A DNA stretch of 64,000 nucleotides from JBDSLU01 sp963844435 (GTDB lineage: Bacteria; Acidobacteriota; Vicinamibacteria; Vicinamibacterales; Vicinamibacteraceae), in assembly GCA_963844435.1 (NCBI GenBank), contig CAWJOG010000015.1, forward strand, positions 1 to 64,000, given 5' to 3'. Positions 46,422-56,959 of the stretch are shown piece by piece. The position numbers and the translations under genes were made by a program. Numbering within the stretch: the first letter of the stretch is position 1; each line of letters starts with the position of its first letter. The notes beneath the pieces are model-generated. The model was given only the letters and a program-made list of their open reading frames with translations. It ran no database searches and was not told the origin of the DNA.

Positions 46422-48012
46422 ATGGCGACCCCCACCCCCCTGTCCCCGGGCACCGCGCACCACGGCCGGCACCACCTTCGGGTTCATCGTTCCACGGCAG
46501 TCCTTGTCCTGTTCATGGCGGCCATCGGCGTCCGGGGCGCACACGCCCAGGACGCGAGCCGCCGGGCCATCGGCCACCGTCCCCGCGGCCGCCGCGCAGG
46601 CGCCAGGTACGATCTCCTGCGAGTCGAAGCCAGGGAGCCGCACTTCGTGCCCGGCGAACACCTCGGCCGGGGTCGTGCTGCTGCGGTCGAGGGGCGACTC
46701 GGCCTGTCTGCTCGGCAGGACCTGGGGCTACGACCAGGCCAGCGTCTGGGTGTCGGATGGCTGCAGCGCCGACTTCGCCACCGGCGCGGTGGCCGAAGCG
46801 GAACCGACCAAACAGAAGGCCCCGTTTCATGTCCCGAACGTCGGCTTCCTGCTCGTCGACACCGACAAGGGGCAGGTCTACTTCCGTCTTTTCAGCTACG
46901 GCCGGTACCTCAATCAGCGGAACCTCGACGAGGAGTACACAGACGCGTTCGGCAACACGAAGACCATCCCGCTGCGCCAGGACGTCCAGCTGCAGAAGTT
47001 CTTCGCGCCGTTCTCGGGATGGTTCCTCACCCCGAAGATGCGCTACTACCTCTATGTCTGGTCCTCGAACGCGTCGCAGGGCGACCCGGCGCAGGTCGTG
47101 GGCGCGGGCAACCTGACGTGGGGCTTCAACCGCCACGTGAACGTCGGGGTCGGCATCACCTCGCTGCCGACCGTGCGGAGCACCGAAGGCCAGTTCCCCT
47201 ACTGGCTCGGCGTGGACGATCGCCTGATCGCCGACGAGTTCTTCCGCGGGTCGTACACCTCCGGCGTGTGGGTCAAGGGCGAGCTCCACACGACGCTCAA
47301 GTACAACGTGATGTTCGCCAACAACCTGAGCACGCTCGGGGTGAGCGCGGCGCAGATCGATAACAAGTTCGACACGCAGTCGTACTCGGTCCAGTGGCTC
47401 CCGACCACGGGCGAGTTCGGCCTGTGGGGCACGTTCGGCGACTACGACGATCACCAGCAGGTCGCGACCCGAATCGGCTTCCACTGGAGCCACAGCCGCG
47501 AAGAGAAGCAGAGCCAGCCGGGAACCGAGGGGATCGAGAACAGCCAGATCCGACTGACGGACGGCAGCGTCATCTTCACGCCGGATCTGTTCGGCCCCGG
47601 CATCACGATCAACGAGTTGGACTGGCGGATGTCGAGCCTCGACGCAGGCGTCAAGTACAAGGGCCTGTCCCTCGAGGGCGAGTACTACTGGCGCTGGTTG
47701 AGCAACTACACCGGCCTCAACACCGGCGGCATCCCCGACATCAGCGACAACGGCTACCAGCTGCAGGCATCGGCCATGGTCGTGCCCAAGACCCTGCAGC
47801 TCTATTTCGGCACCTCCCAGATCTTCGGCGACCACGGAGATCCGTGGGAGGTGCGCGGCGGGGCGAACTGGTACCCGATGAAGGAGCGCGGCATCCGCTT
47901 CAATGGCGAGTGGATGTACGTCGACGGCTCCCCCGTCGGTTACACCGCGTATCCCTACGCCGTCGGCTCCAAGGGCCCGGTGTTCCACCTCAACCTCGAG
48001 ATGAACTTCTGA
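46422..48012 (+). CDS. DUF3011 domain fused to an outer-membrane barrel, one frameshift
   Basis: Secreted outer-membrane protein of about 525 residues. The signal region is VHRSTAVLVLFMAAIGVRGA; a frameshift near 46565 follows. The mature N-terminus is a DUF3011 domain (ISCESKPGSR, TSCPANTSAGVVLLRSRGDS, CLLGRTWGYDQASVWVSDGC). It is joined to a barrel with strands such as VYFRLFSYGRYLNQRNLDEE, YYLYVWSSNASQGDPAQVVG, VNVGVGITSLPTVRSTEGQF and LHTTLKYNVMFANNLSTLGV, ending in GPVFHLNLEMNF. The start at 46422 is tentative because it lies very close to the promoter; the GTG/TTG codons near 46500 are alternatives. The DUF3011 part may bind glycans; the barrel may be a substrate channel. Confidence 0.8.
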
Positions 48013-48026
48013 TCGAGGAGTTGACC

Positions 48027-49166
48027 ATGCCCCGCCGACTTCCCTTCCGTTCGACGCTCATGCCGGGTGCACTCGTCGTGCCGATCCTGCTGGCGTCCGC
48101 GGTCGCGACCGTGCAGCTGGCGGCCGGACAGGCGGCGCAGCCGCCCGCAGCGGCGACGGCCTTCCACGATTCGCACTTCCATCTCACCAACTACATCCAG
48201 CAGGGCATCGACGTCCGCCGGTTCCTCGCCATCATGGGCACCCGCGTCGGCCGCTCGACGCTGTTCGGCATTCCGCTGCAGCAGCAGTGGTCGCACGGGA
48301 ACTCCGGGGACTTCGCGCCGACCTATTACCTGCAGACCGACGCGCCGCTCTACTACTACTCCTTCACCGACGCCTACATCGCCAGCGTGTATCGCGCGCT
48401 GACGCCCGCGGAGCAGGCGCGGTTCGACCCGATGATCACCGGGTTCAACCCGGCCGACATGTACGGCGTCGACCACATCCGCCGCGTGCTGACCACGTTC
48501 CCCGGCGTCTTCAGCGGCATCGGCGAGTTCAGCATCCACAAGGAGTTCGTCTCGTCGAAGATCGCCGGCGAGACGGCCAGCCTCACCAATCCCGCGCTCG
48601 ATCGCATCCTCGAGTTCGCCGCCGAGGCCGGGCTCGTCGTGATCCTGCACAACGACATCGACATGCCCTTCGCCAAGACCGACGCCGAGCCGGCGTATCT
48701 GGCGCAGATGAAGAGCCTGCTCAAGCGCCACCCGAAGGCCACGATCATCTGGGCGCACGTCGGCCTGGGCCGGATCGTCCATCCCGTGAAGGTCTCCGCG
48801 GAGGCCGCGGAGCGCTCGGACACCCAGCTCGAGATCGTCGAGACGATGCTGAAGGATCCGGCGTTCGCCCACGTGAGCTTCGACATCTCGTGGGACGAGG
48901 TCGCCAAGTACGCCGTCGCGTCGCCGGAATCGATCGCACGCGTCTCGCGGGTCCTCAACGAGTACCCCGACCGCTTCCTCTTCGGCACCGACACGGTGGC
49001 CCCCGGCAGCGCCGCGGCGTATTTCGCCGTGTTCGACCTGTGGGCGCCGGTATGGAGCCGACTCACGCCCGAGGCGAGCCGCAAGGTGCGCACGGGCAAC
49101 TACGAACGCCTCTTCGACGAAGGACGGCGGCGGGTCCGCGCGTGGGAACAGGCCCACGCGCGATGA
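48027..49166 (+). CDS. Secreted amidohydrolase family protein
   Basis: Amidohydrolase-2-type TIM-barrel hydrolase of 379 residues. A signal peptide (ALVVPILLASAVATVQLAAG) precedes the metal site ATAFHDSHFHLTNYIQQGID (HxH). GVDHIRRVLTTFPGVFSGIG, LVVILHNDIDMPF, ATIIWAHVGLGRIVHPV and DRFLFGTDTVAPGS are the other barrel strands, with the metal-binding His and Asp residues in the usual places. GAGGAG precedes the ATG. Co-transcribed with the porin 15 bp upstream; the porin may admit its substrate to the periplasm. Confidence 0.88.
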   Translation: MPRRLPFRSTLMPGALVVPILLASAVATVQLAAGQAAQPPAAATAFHDSHFHLTNYIQQGIDVRRFLAIMGTRVGRSTLFGIPLQQQWSHGNSGDFAPTYYLQTDAPLYYYSFTDAYIASVYRALTPAEQARFDPMITGFNPADMYGVDHIRRVLTTFPGVFSGIGEFSIHKEFVSSKIAGETASLTNPALDRILEFAAEAGLVVILHNDIDMPFAKTDAEPAYLAQMKSLLKRHPKATIIWAHVGLGRIVHPVKVSAEAAERSDTQLEIVETMLKDPAFAHVSFDISWDEVAKYAVASPESIARVSRVLNEYPDRFLFGTDTVAPGSAAAYFAVFDLWAPVWSRLTPEASRKVRTGNYERLFDEGRRRVRAWEQAHAR

Positions 49167-49194
49167 ACCGCGCGTCAGGTAAGGAGTAACCATC

Positions 49195-50507
49195 ATGCGA
49201 CGACGATCGACGGACCGCGCCATCGGTTCGTTCTGGCTGGCGACGGCACTGCTGATCGCTGCGGGCCCCGCGACCGCGCGCGCCCAGAACTACGGCACCG
49301 CCCCCATCACCGGCGCCGCGAGCGCCGCCGCGGGCAGCGCGACCACCGCTGCCCAGGCCACACCCGAGGCCAAGCCCACCTTCGAGATCTACGGCTTCGC
49401 CATGCTCGACATCGGCCAGGATTTCGGCGCGCGGATCAATCCGAACTGGTCCGACACGCTGCGCCTGACGAAGCTGCCGTCCTTCGACAAGCAGTACGGC
49501 GAGGACGGCAACACCTTCGCCGGCGTGCGCCAGAGCCGCTTCGGCGTCAAATCGTCGAGCCCGACCCCGATGGACGGCGTCACCCTCAAGACGGTGTTCG
49601 AGTTCGAGCTGTTCGGCACCGGCGTCGACGAAGGCCAGACCACGTTCCGGCTGCGTCACGCCTACGGCGAGCTCGGGCACTTCCTCGCCGGCCAGACGTG
49701 GAGCCCCTTCATGGATCCGGACGTGTTCCCGAACACGGTCGAATACTGGGGCCCGACCGGCATGGTGCTCTTCCGCAACGTGCAGTTCCGCTACACGGCG
49801 GTCGACAACGGCCGGCACCAGCTGATGTTCGCGCTCGAGCGGCCCGGCGCCAGCGGCGACCAGGGCATCTACAACGACCGCGTCGAGCTGGACGGCATTT
49901 CGTCGCGAACCCCCGCCCCTGACATCAGCGGCGCCTACAAGTATTCGGGCGGCTGGGGCCACGCGCGCGTGGGCGGCATGTTCCGCAAGATCGCCTGGGA
50001 CGACGTCCTCGACGACGGGCTCGACCTGTCGGGCGACGCCGTGGGCTGGGGCGTGAATCTGAGCAGCATCTGGAAGCTGGGGGGCGCCTCCACCATCCGG
50101 CTCCAGTACGTGTTCGGCGAAGGCATCCAGAACTACATGAACGACTCGCCCGTCGACATCGGGATCGTCGACAGGCAGCAGAACCTCACGCGGCCCTTCG
50201 AAGGCGAGCCGATTCCGATCACCGGCCTGGTCGCCTACATCGACCACTCCTGGAGCGAGAAGTTCACGCTCCTCGCTCGGCTATTCCAGCCAGTACAACG
50301 ACAACACCAATGGGCAGGCGCCGGATTCCTTCAAGGACGGGCACTACGTGTCGGGCAACCTGCTCTACTACCCCGTTCCCGGCGGTCATGGTCGGCGGCG
50401 AATTGCAGTGGGGCCGGCGCGTGAACTTCTCGGACGGCTTCGAGGCCGACGGCGTCAAGGCGCAGTTCGCCTTCAAATACAACTTCTCGTGGAAGCTCGG
50501 AGGGTAA
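49195..50507 (+). CDS. DcaP-like outer-membrane porin, two frameshifts
   Basis: Porin of about 435 residues. A signal peptide (SFWLATALLIAAGPATARAQ) is followed by a Thr/Ala linker and FEIYGFAMLDIGQDFGARIN, GVRQSRFGVKSSSPTPMDGV, FRLRHAYGELGHFLAGQTWS, PDVFPNTVEYWGPTGMVLFR and YKYSGGWGHARVGGMFRKIA, the DcaP/porin-O-P pattern. After shifts near 50280 and 50385 it ends LQWGRRVNFSDGFEADGVKA and FKYNFSWKLGG. AAGGAG precedes ATG 49195. The second porin of this operon; trimeric DcaP channels prefer negatively charged small molecules in other species. Confidence 0.88.
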
Positions 50508-50509
50508 TG

Positions 50510-51565
50510 ATGCTTCGATCCAACCAGTCCGCGGCCCGCGCCGCCATCGGCGCGGGCGTGCTCGCGCTCGCGCTCGTCGCCCACTCGGTCCCGTCGCTCG
50601 ACGCGCAGGCCGCGACCAACGTGCAGGCCGTCGTCGACGCGGCCTACAAGAAGTTCAAGGACCTGAAGGAAGGCAAGAACGCCGACTACATCCCGGCGCT
50701 CGCCAAGGTCGATCCGAACCTGTTCGGCATCGCCGTGGTCACCGCCGACGGCAAGGTCTACACCGCGGGCGACGTCAAGACCGAGGTGTCGATCCAGTCG
50801 ATCTCGAAGGTCTTCACGATGGCCCAGGTGATCCAGGAGCAGGGGCTGGAATCGATCGAGAAGCGCATCGGCGTCGACGCCACCGGCGCGCGCTTCAACT
50901 CGATCATCGCCATCGAGGGCGTCAAAGTGGTGGTCGGCACCGGGTCGCCGGAGATGAACGCGCTGGTGAACCCCGGCGCGATCTCGGCGACCAGCATGGT
51001 CACCGGCGCCAGCGCCGACGCGGTCTGGGCGAAGATCATCGGCTTCCACAACGACGCCGCCGGACGCGAGCTGACCGTGCTGCAGGACGTCTACAAGTCG
51101 GAGTCGGACAGCAACCAGCGCAACCAGGCCATCGGCGCGCTCATGCTCGCCTACGGCTACATCAAGGCCAACTGGCAGCAGGCCGTCGACCTCTACACGC
51201 GGCAGTGCTCGATCGGCGTCAACGCCAAGGACCTGGCGGTCATGGCCGGCACGCTGGCGTTCGGCGGGAAGAATCCGGTCACGAACAAGCAGGTGATGGA
51301 CGGCGCCAAGGTGCCAGGGGTGCTCGCCGTGATGGCGACCGCCGGGCTCTACGACGACTCGGGGAAGTGGCTGTATCACACCGGCCTGCCCGCCAAGAGC
51401 GGCGTCGGCGGCGGCCTCATCGCCGTGTCCCCGGGCAAGTTCGGCATCGCCGTGGTGTCGCCGCCGCTCGACGACGCGGGCAACAGCGTCCGCGCCCAGC
51501 GGGCGATGACGGAGATCTCGAACGCCCTCGGCGGCAACCCCTACGCCGTCGCCGCCAAGAAGTAA
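50510..51565 (+). CDS. Exported glutaminase (GlsA fold)
   Basis: Serine-dependent glutaminase of 351 residues: glutamine to glutamate plus ammonia. The beta-lactamase-like core has SIQSISKVFTMAQVIQEQGL (the catalytic SxxK-like Ser and Lys), KSESDSNQRNQAIGALMLAY, NAKDLAVMAGTLAFGGKNPV and TGLPAKSGVGGGLIAVSPGK. Unlike most GlsA enzymes it begins with a signal peptide (AAIGAGVLALALVAHSVPSL) and so acts outside the cytoplasm. GGAGGG precedes the ATG at 50510. The start overlaps the porin stop. Confidence 0.92.
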   Translation: MLRSNQSAARAAIGAGVLALALVAHSVPSLDAQAATNVQAVVDAAYKKFKDLKEGKNADYIPALAKVDPNLFGIAVVTADGKVYTAGDVKTEVSIQSISKVFTMAQVIQEQGLESIEKRIGVDATGARFNSIIAIEGVKVVVGTGSPEMNALVNPGAISATSMVTGASADAVWAKIIGFHNDAAGRELTVLQDVYKSESDSNQRNQAIGALMLAYGYIKANWQQAVDLYTRQCSIGVNAKDLAVMAGTLAFGGKNPVTNKQVMDGAKVPGVLAVMATAGLYDDSGKWLYHTGLPAKSGVGGGLIAVSPGKFGIAVVSPPLDDAGNSVRAQRAMTEISNALGGNPYAVAAKK

Positions 51566-51614
51566 TCGCGATCGATCGCACCGCTGGCGCGAGCCGGGTG
51601 CCCATGGAGTGCCG

Positions 51615-52659
51615 ATGGCGAGCAGCGCGACATGGGCGGCCCGGGCCAGCGGTGTGATCCTCGCCATCCTCGTGATGAGCGGACATGCCGCGGCCCAGGG
51701 CCGCACCGACGTCGTCACGCTCCCCAACGGCGATCGGATCACCGGCGAAGTCGTCCGGCTCGATCGCGGCCGGCTCGAGTTCAAGACGGACGATGCCGGC
51801 ACGCTCTACCTGGAGTGGGACAAGGTCGCCACCGTGCAAGCCACGCGCGCGGTCGAAGTGGTGACCCAGGACGGGCAACGGATCCTGGGCAGCCTCGGCC
51901 CGGCGGCGAGCCGGACGCTCACGGTCGTCGGAGAGGCCGAGAGCGTCTCCGTCGACATGGCGGAAGTCACCATCATCCGGCAGATCGGCAGCAGCTTCTG
52001 GCGGAAGCTCGATGGCAGCTTCGACGTCGGCTACAGCTACACGCGCTCGAGCGGCGTCTCCCAGCTCAACGTCAACTGGGACACGTACTATCGCACCCCT
52101 GCGGCGCGCGCGCGCCTGACCCTCTCCCTGACCCAGACGCGCACGGACGAGGATTCCGAGAGCGACGACCGCGGCTCGCTCGAAGCCTCGTACCTGCGCT
52201 ACCCGTGGCAGCGCTGGTTCATCTCGACGGCGGGCCGGTTCGAGACCAACAAGAGCCTCGGCCTGGAACTGCGATCGCAGGCCGGCGCGGCGATCGGGCC
52301 GCGCCTCGTCAACAGCAATCGCGGGCAGCTCGGGGTCGGCGCCGGACTCGTGTTCAACGACGAGCAGGGCGTGGACGTCGAACGGACTCAGAACGTCGAG
52401 GCGCTCGTCGCGCTCCAGGGGTCGTACTACACCTACGATCGGCCGCGAACGAACCTCGACCTCAGCCTGGCGTATTACCCGAGCCTGAGCGACCCTGGCC
52501 GGCGGCGGCTGCAGCTCGACGCGGGCGCCAAGCGCGAGATCTGGAAGGACTTCTTCCTCGCGTTGACCCTGTTCAACACCTACGACAGCCGGCCACCCAA
52601 TCCGTCCGCGAATACGAACGACGTCGGCGTCGTCGCGTCGGTCGGCTGGACGTACCTGA
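51615..52659 (+). CDS. DUF481 outer-membrane protein
   Basis: Outer-membrane barrel of about 345 residues. A signal peptide (ASGVILAILVMSGHAAAQ) leads into a small domain (VVTLPNGDRITGEVVRLDRG, RLEFKTDDAGTLYLEWDKVA) and then the DUF481 barrel (LDGSFDVGYSYTRSSGVSQL, NWDTYYRTPAARARLTLSLT, LEASYLRYPWQRWFISTAGR). It should end at SVGWTY; the sequence has an extra C near 52655 so the frame runs past TGA 52657-52659 into the next gene. No known function. Follows the glutaminase by 50 bp. Confidence 0.82.
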
Positions 52660-52735
52660 CCCGGTGCGGCGCCCAACGCCGCGGTGCTACTATCCGGCCG
52701 ATCGAGATTCCCTCGCTCCCTCCCGAGGTGGCACG

Positions 52736-55548
52736 ATGCGCGTCCGCACCACGCTGGTGTTCCTGGTCGTCGCCGCCGGCGCGACGACGCTGGCTCAGGT
52801 CGAGGCTCCGCGACCGGTGCCGAAGGCGTGCGCCGGCCCAGGCCCGCCTCGGCCGCGGCACCCCGCACGCCGTTCTCGCGCGACCGCTACCGGATCGCGC
52901 ACAAGCAGTTCACGCTCGACAACGGGCTGCGGCTCATCGTCCACGAGGATCACTCGGCGCCGGTCGTCGCGGTGAACCTCTGGTACCACGTCGGCTCGCG
53001 CAACGAGCAGCGCGGCAAGACCGGCTTCGCCCACCTGTTCGAGCACTTCTTCTTCAACGGCAGCGAGCACCATCCGAGCGGGTTCCGCGAGGCCATGGAC
53101 GACCTCGGCGCCAACAACCGCAACGGCACCACCAGCACCGATCGGACGAACTTCTTCGAGAACGTGCCGGTGTCGGCGCTCGAGCGGACGCTCTTCCTCG
53201 AGGCCGACCGCATGGGGTTCCTCGCCGCCCGGATCACGAAGGAGAGCCTGGAGCGCGAGCGCGGCGTGGTGCAGAACGAGAAGCGCCAGGGCGAGAACCA
53301 GCCGTACGCGAAGGCCTTCTCGCGGGTGAGCGAGACGCTCTACCCCGCCGCGCATCCCTACAGCTGGTCGACCATCGGCAGCATGGCGGACCTCGACGCG
53401 GCGTCGCTCGAGGACGTCAAGGAGTGGTACCGCACCTACTACGGCCCGGACAACTGCGTGCTGTCGCTGGCCGGCGACATCACCCCCGAGCGCGCGCTCG
53501 AGCTGGTGAAGAAGTACTTCAACGGGATCCCGCCGGGGCCGCCGCTGCGCCGCGCCGAGCAGTGGATCCCGCGCTTCGAGCGCAACGTCCGCGAAGAAGC
53601 CCAGGATCGCGTGCCGCAGGCGCTGGTGTATCGCGCCTATCACGCGCCCGGCTGGCGCGACGCCGATCTCGACCTGCTGGCGCTGGCGGCCAGCGTGCTG
53701 AGCGGCTCGAAGAGCGCGCGGCTCGATCGGCGGCTGGTCTACGAGAAGAACCTGGCGACGCAGGTCAACGTCGGCACGGATCGCAGCGAGATCGCCAGCA
53801 CCTTCGACGTGCAGGCGCTGCTCAAGCCCGGCGTCGATCCGGCGGTGGTCGAGAAGGAGATCGACGCCGTGGTCCGGTCCTTCCTCGCCGAGGGGCCGAC
53901 GGCCGCGGAGCTGCAGCGGGCCCAGAGCCGCACGCTCGCCGAACTTCGTCCGCGGCATCGAAGCGCTGGGCGGGTTCGGCGGCCGCGCCGACGTCCTGGC
54001 CGAGAGCCTGACGTTCGGCGGCAACAGCGAGGCCTACCTCGATCGCCTCGAGCGCATGGCCACCGCCACCCCGGCGCAGGTGAAGGCCGCGGCGGTGCGC
54101 TGGCTCGACGCCCCGCACTACACGATGGTGGTCCGGCCCTTCCCGAAGCTCGCCCCCGGCGAAACCACCCTGGACCGCAAGGTCGTGCCGCCGCTCGGCG
54201 AGGCCCCGGCGGTGGGCTTCCCCGCCGTCCAGCGGACGACGCTGAAGAACGGCCTGTCCGTCGTCCTGCTCGAGCGGCACGCGACGCCGATCGTCAACGT
54301 CGCGCTCGCCGTCGATGCCGGCTACGCCGCGGACGAACCCGGCCAAGGCCGGCCTGGCCGCGCTCGCGCTCAACCTGCTCGACGACGGCACGTCGACGCG
54401 CGACGCCTTCCGCGTGGTCGACGAGCTCGACGCGCTCGGCGCCCGCATCACGACGCGCAGCTCGCTCGACCTGTCGTTCGTGCGGCTGCAGGCGCTGCCG
54501 GCCAACCTCGCGCCGTCGCTGCAGCTCATGGCCGACGTCGTGCTGAACCCGGTGTTCCCGGCGGATCTGGTCGCGCTCGAGAAGCGCCGGCAGATCGCGC
54601 AGATCGGCCAGGAGAAGGCCGATCCGCGGACCGTGGCGCTGCGGGTCGTGCCGCGGCTGCTCTACGGCACGTCGCACGCCTACGCCAACCCGTTCACCGG
54701 GACCGGCGACGAATCGACGGTCGAGTGCGATCACCCGCGACGATCTGCTGCGCTGGCACCGGACGTGGTTCACGCCGAACGGCAGCACGCTGATCGTCAC
54801 CGGCGACGTGACGATGGCGCAGCTCGAGCCGGCCCTCGCCAAGGCGTTCGGCGGCTGGGCCGGCGGCGAGGCGCCGAAGAAGTCCATCGGCACGGTCGCG
54901 CGCAGCGCCGGCGGCAAGGTCTACCTGATCGACCAGCCGGACGCGCCGCAGTCGGTGATCGTGGCCGCCCACGTCAGCGAGCGCGGCGGGCTGCCGCAGG
55001 ACCTGGCGATCGAGACGGTGCTGCGCAACTTCGGCGGCATGGCGACGTCGCGCCTGAACCGCAACCTGCGGCTCGACAAGCACTGGAGCTACGGCACCCA
55101 GGCGGCGATGCCGGCCTCGCGCGGGCCGCGGCCGTTCTACGTGGTGGCGCCGGTGCAGTCGGACAAGACGAAGGAAGCGATGGTCGAAGTGGCGAAGGAG
55201 CTGCGCGGCGTGGCCGGCGAGCGCCCGCTGGCTGGCGAGGAGTTCCAGAGCATCATGCGGAACCAGACGCTCGGGCTGCCCGGCCGCTTCGACAGCCTCG
55301 ACGCCCTCGAGCGGGCGGCCATCGACATCGTCAGCCTCGGCTATCCCGACGACTACTACGCCAACTACGCGAAGAACGTGCGGGCGCTCGACGAGAAGGC
55401 CCTCGCCGACGCCGCGCGCGTCTTCATCCGGCCCGACGAGATCGTCTGGCTCGTCATCGGCGATCTCGAGAAGGTCGAGGCCGGCATCCGCGAGCTGAAG
55501 CTGGGCGAGGTCGTCCGGCTGGACGCGAGCGGCAAGTCCACGAACTGA
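52736..55548 (+). CDS. M16-family zinc peptidase (two-domain), about four frameshifts
   Basis: Secreted metalloprotease of about 935 residues with two M16 (insulinase-like) halves. A signal peptide (TTLVFLVVAAGATTLA) is followed by YRIAHKQFTLDNGLRLIVHE, the zinc motif HLFEH in GKTGFAHLFEHFFFNGSEHH, and RNEQRGKTGFAH. The second half (PAVQRTTLKNGLSVVLLERH, WHRTWFTPNGSTLIVTGDVT) keeps the fold but lacks the HxxEH site, as is usual. Shifts near 52830, 53945, 54340 and 54735. Processes small proteins or peptides in the periplasm. Confidence 0.88.
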
Positions 55549-55556
55549 GAATCGCC

Positions 55557-56937
55557 ATGAAGACACCGCGTTCGGTGATGGCGGTCGCCGCGCTCGCGGC
55601 AATCGTGGGAACGACGACGACCGCGGCGCGGCCGCAGCCCGCGCCTGCTCCGGCGCAAGCGCCCGCTGCGGCGCCGGTGCCGCCGCTGATCCGCGAGGGC
55701 GTGACGGAGAAGATCTCCGCGCACGTCTACGTGATCCCCGACAACAGCGTGCCGCTGGTGCCGAACGTCGGCATCGTCGTCGGCTCGCGCGCCACGCTGG
55801 TGATCGACACCGGCCTCGGCGCCCGCAACGGCGCGGCGGTGATGCGGGAGGTCGCGAAAGGTCAGCCGGAACACCGAGCTGTATCTCGTGACGACGCACG
55901 TGCACCCCGAGCACGACCTCGGCGCCGGCGGCTTCCCGGCGACGACGAAGGTGATCCGCTCGAAGGATCAGGTCGACGAGATCGCCGCGACGGGCCTCGA
56001 GATGGCGAAGCGCTTCGCCGGCTTCTCGCCGCTCCACGCCGAGCTGCTGCAGGGCGCCGAGTTCCGCAAGGCCGACGTCACCTTCGAGAAGGAGCACACG
56101 CTCGACCTCGGCGGCGTCACGGTGCGGTTCCTGGCCATGGGCTTCAATCACACGCGCGGCGACACGGCCACATTCGTCGAGCCGGACAAGGTGCTCTTCT
56201 CCGGCGACGTCGCCATGAAGCTGCTGCCGTCGGTGGGCGCCGGCGCCAGCCTGTCGCAGTGGATCGCCAGCCAGGATCGCCTGACGGCGCTGGCGCCCGC
56301 GCGCGTCGTGCCGAGCCATGGCGCGATGGGCGACGCGTCGATCATGGCCGACACGAAGCGCTTCGTCAGCACGGTCCAGCAGCGCGCGGCCGAACTGAAG
56401 AAGGCCGGCAAGACCCTCGACGAGACGGTGACCACGCTGCAGGCCGAGCTCGCGCCGGCTTACGGGGCGTCGCCGCGGATGGCCGGACCGATCCGCGCCG
56501 CCTATACCCAGGCGCCGACGTCGACGGCAGCGCAGACGAAGCATGTCCTCTTCATGTGCCCGCACGGCGCCGGCAAGAGCGTGCTGGCCTCCGCCTATTT
56601 CGAGCGGCTGGCCAGGGAGAAGGGCTTGAACGTGCGCGTCGACGCCCGTGGCACCGAGCCCGATCCCGGCGTGAGCCCAAAGGTCGCCGAGCACCTGACG
56701 AAGAACGGCTATCGCGTCCCGGTAACGACGCCGCAGCGCGTGACGCCAACGGATCTCGCGTCGGCGGACATCGTGATCTCGCTCGGCTGCGACGTTGGCG
56801 GGCTCCCCGTCCGGGCCGGGACGCTGCGGCAGTGGGACGAGGTGCCCGGGCCGGGCGAGGACTTCGCGGGGGCCGACGCGGCGATCCAGCGGCGCGTCGC
56901 CGCGCTGGTCGACGAGCTGCTCCGCCAGGCGAAGTGA
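55557..56937 (+). CDS. Metallo-beta-lactamase-fold hydrolase fused to a low-molecular-weight phosphatase-like domain, one frameshift
   Basis: Secreted fusion protein of about 459 residues. A signal peptide (VAALAAIVGTTTTAARP) is followed by an MBL fold: KISAHVYVIPDNSVPLVPNV, ATLVIDTGLGARNG, the metal motif TTHVHPEHDLGAGGFP and LGGVTVRFLAMGFNHTRGDT. The frame shifts near 55865. From about residue 325 a second domain starts with KHVLFMCPHGAGKSVLASAY and continues ADIVISLGCDVGGLPV, the fold of LMW protein tyrosine phosphatase/arsenate reductase. The P-loop reads CPHGAGKS, with Lys where the catalytic Arg normally sits. The combination suggests sequential chemistry on one substrate, but no substrate is known. 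Confidence 0.82.
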
Positions 56938-56959
56938 TCCGCGCGTGGCTGCGCCTGCC

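Noticed and set aside
51609..54011. 800-codon frame that merges DUF481 with the M16 region
   Set aside because: After 52655 it reads the M16 gene in the wrong frame; the DUF481 stop (TGA 52657-52659) was lost to an extra base.
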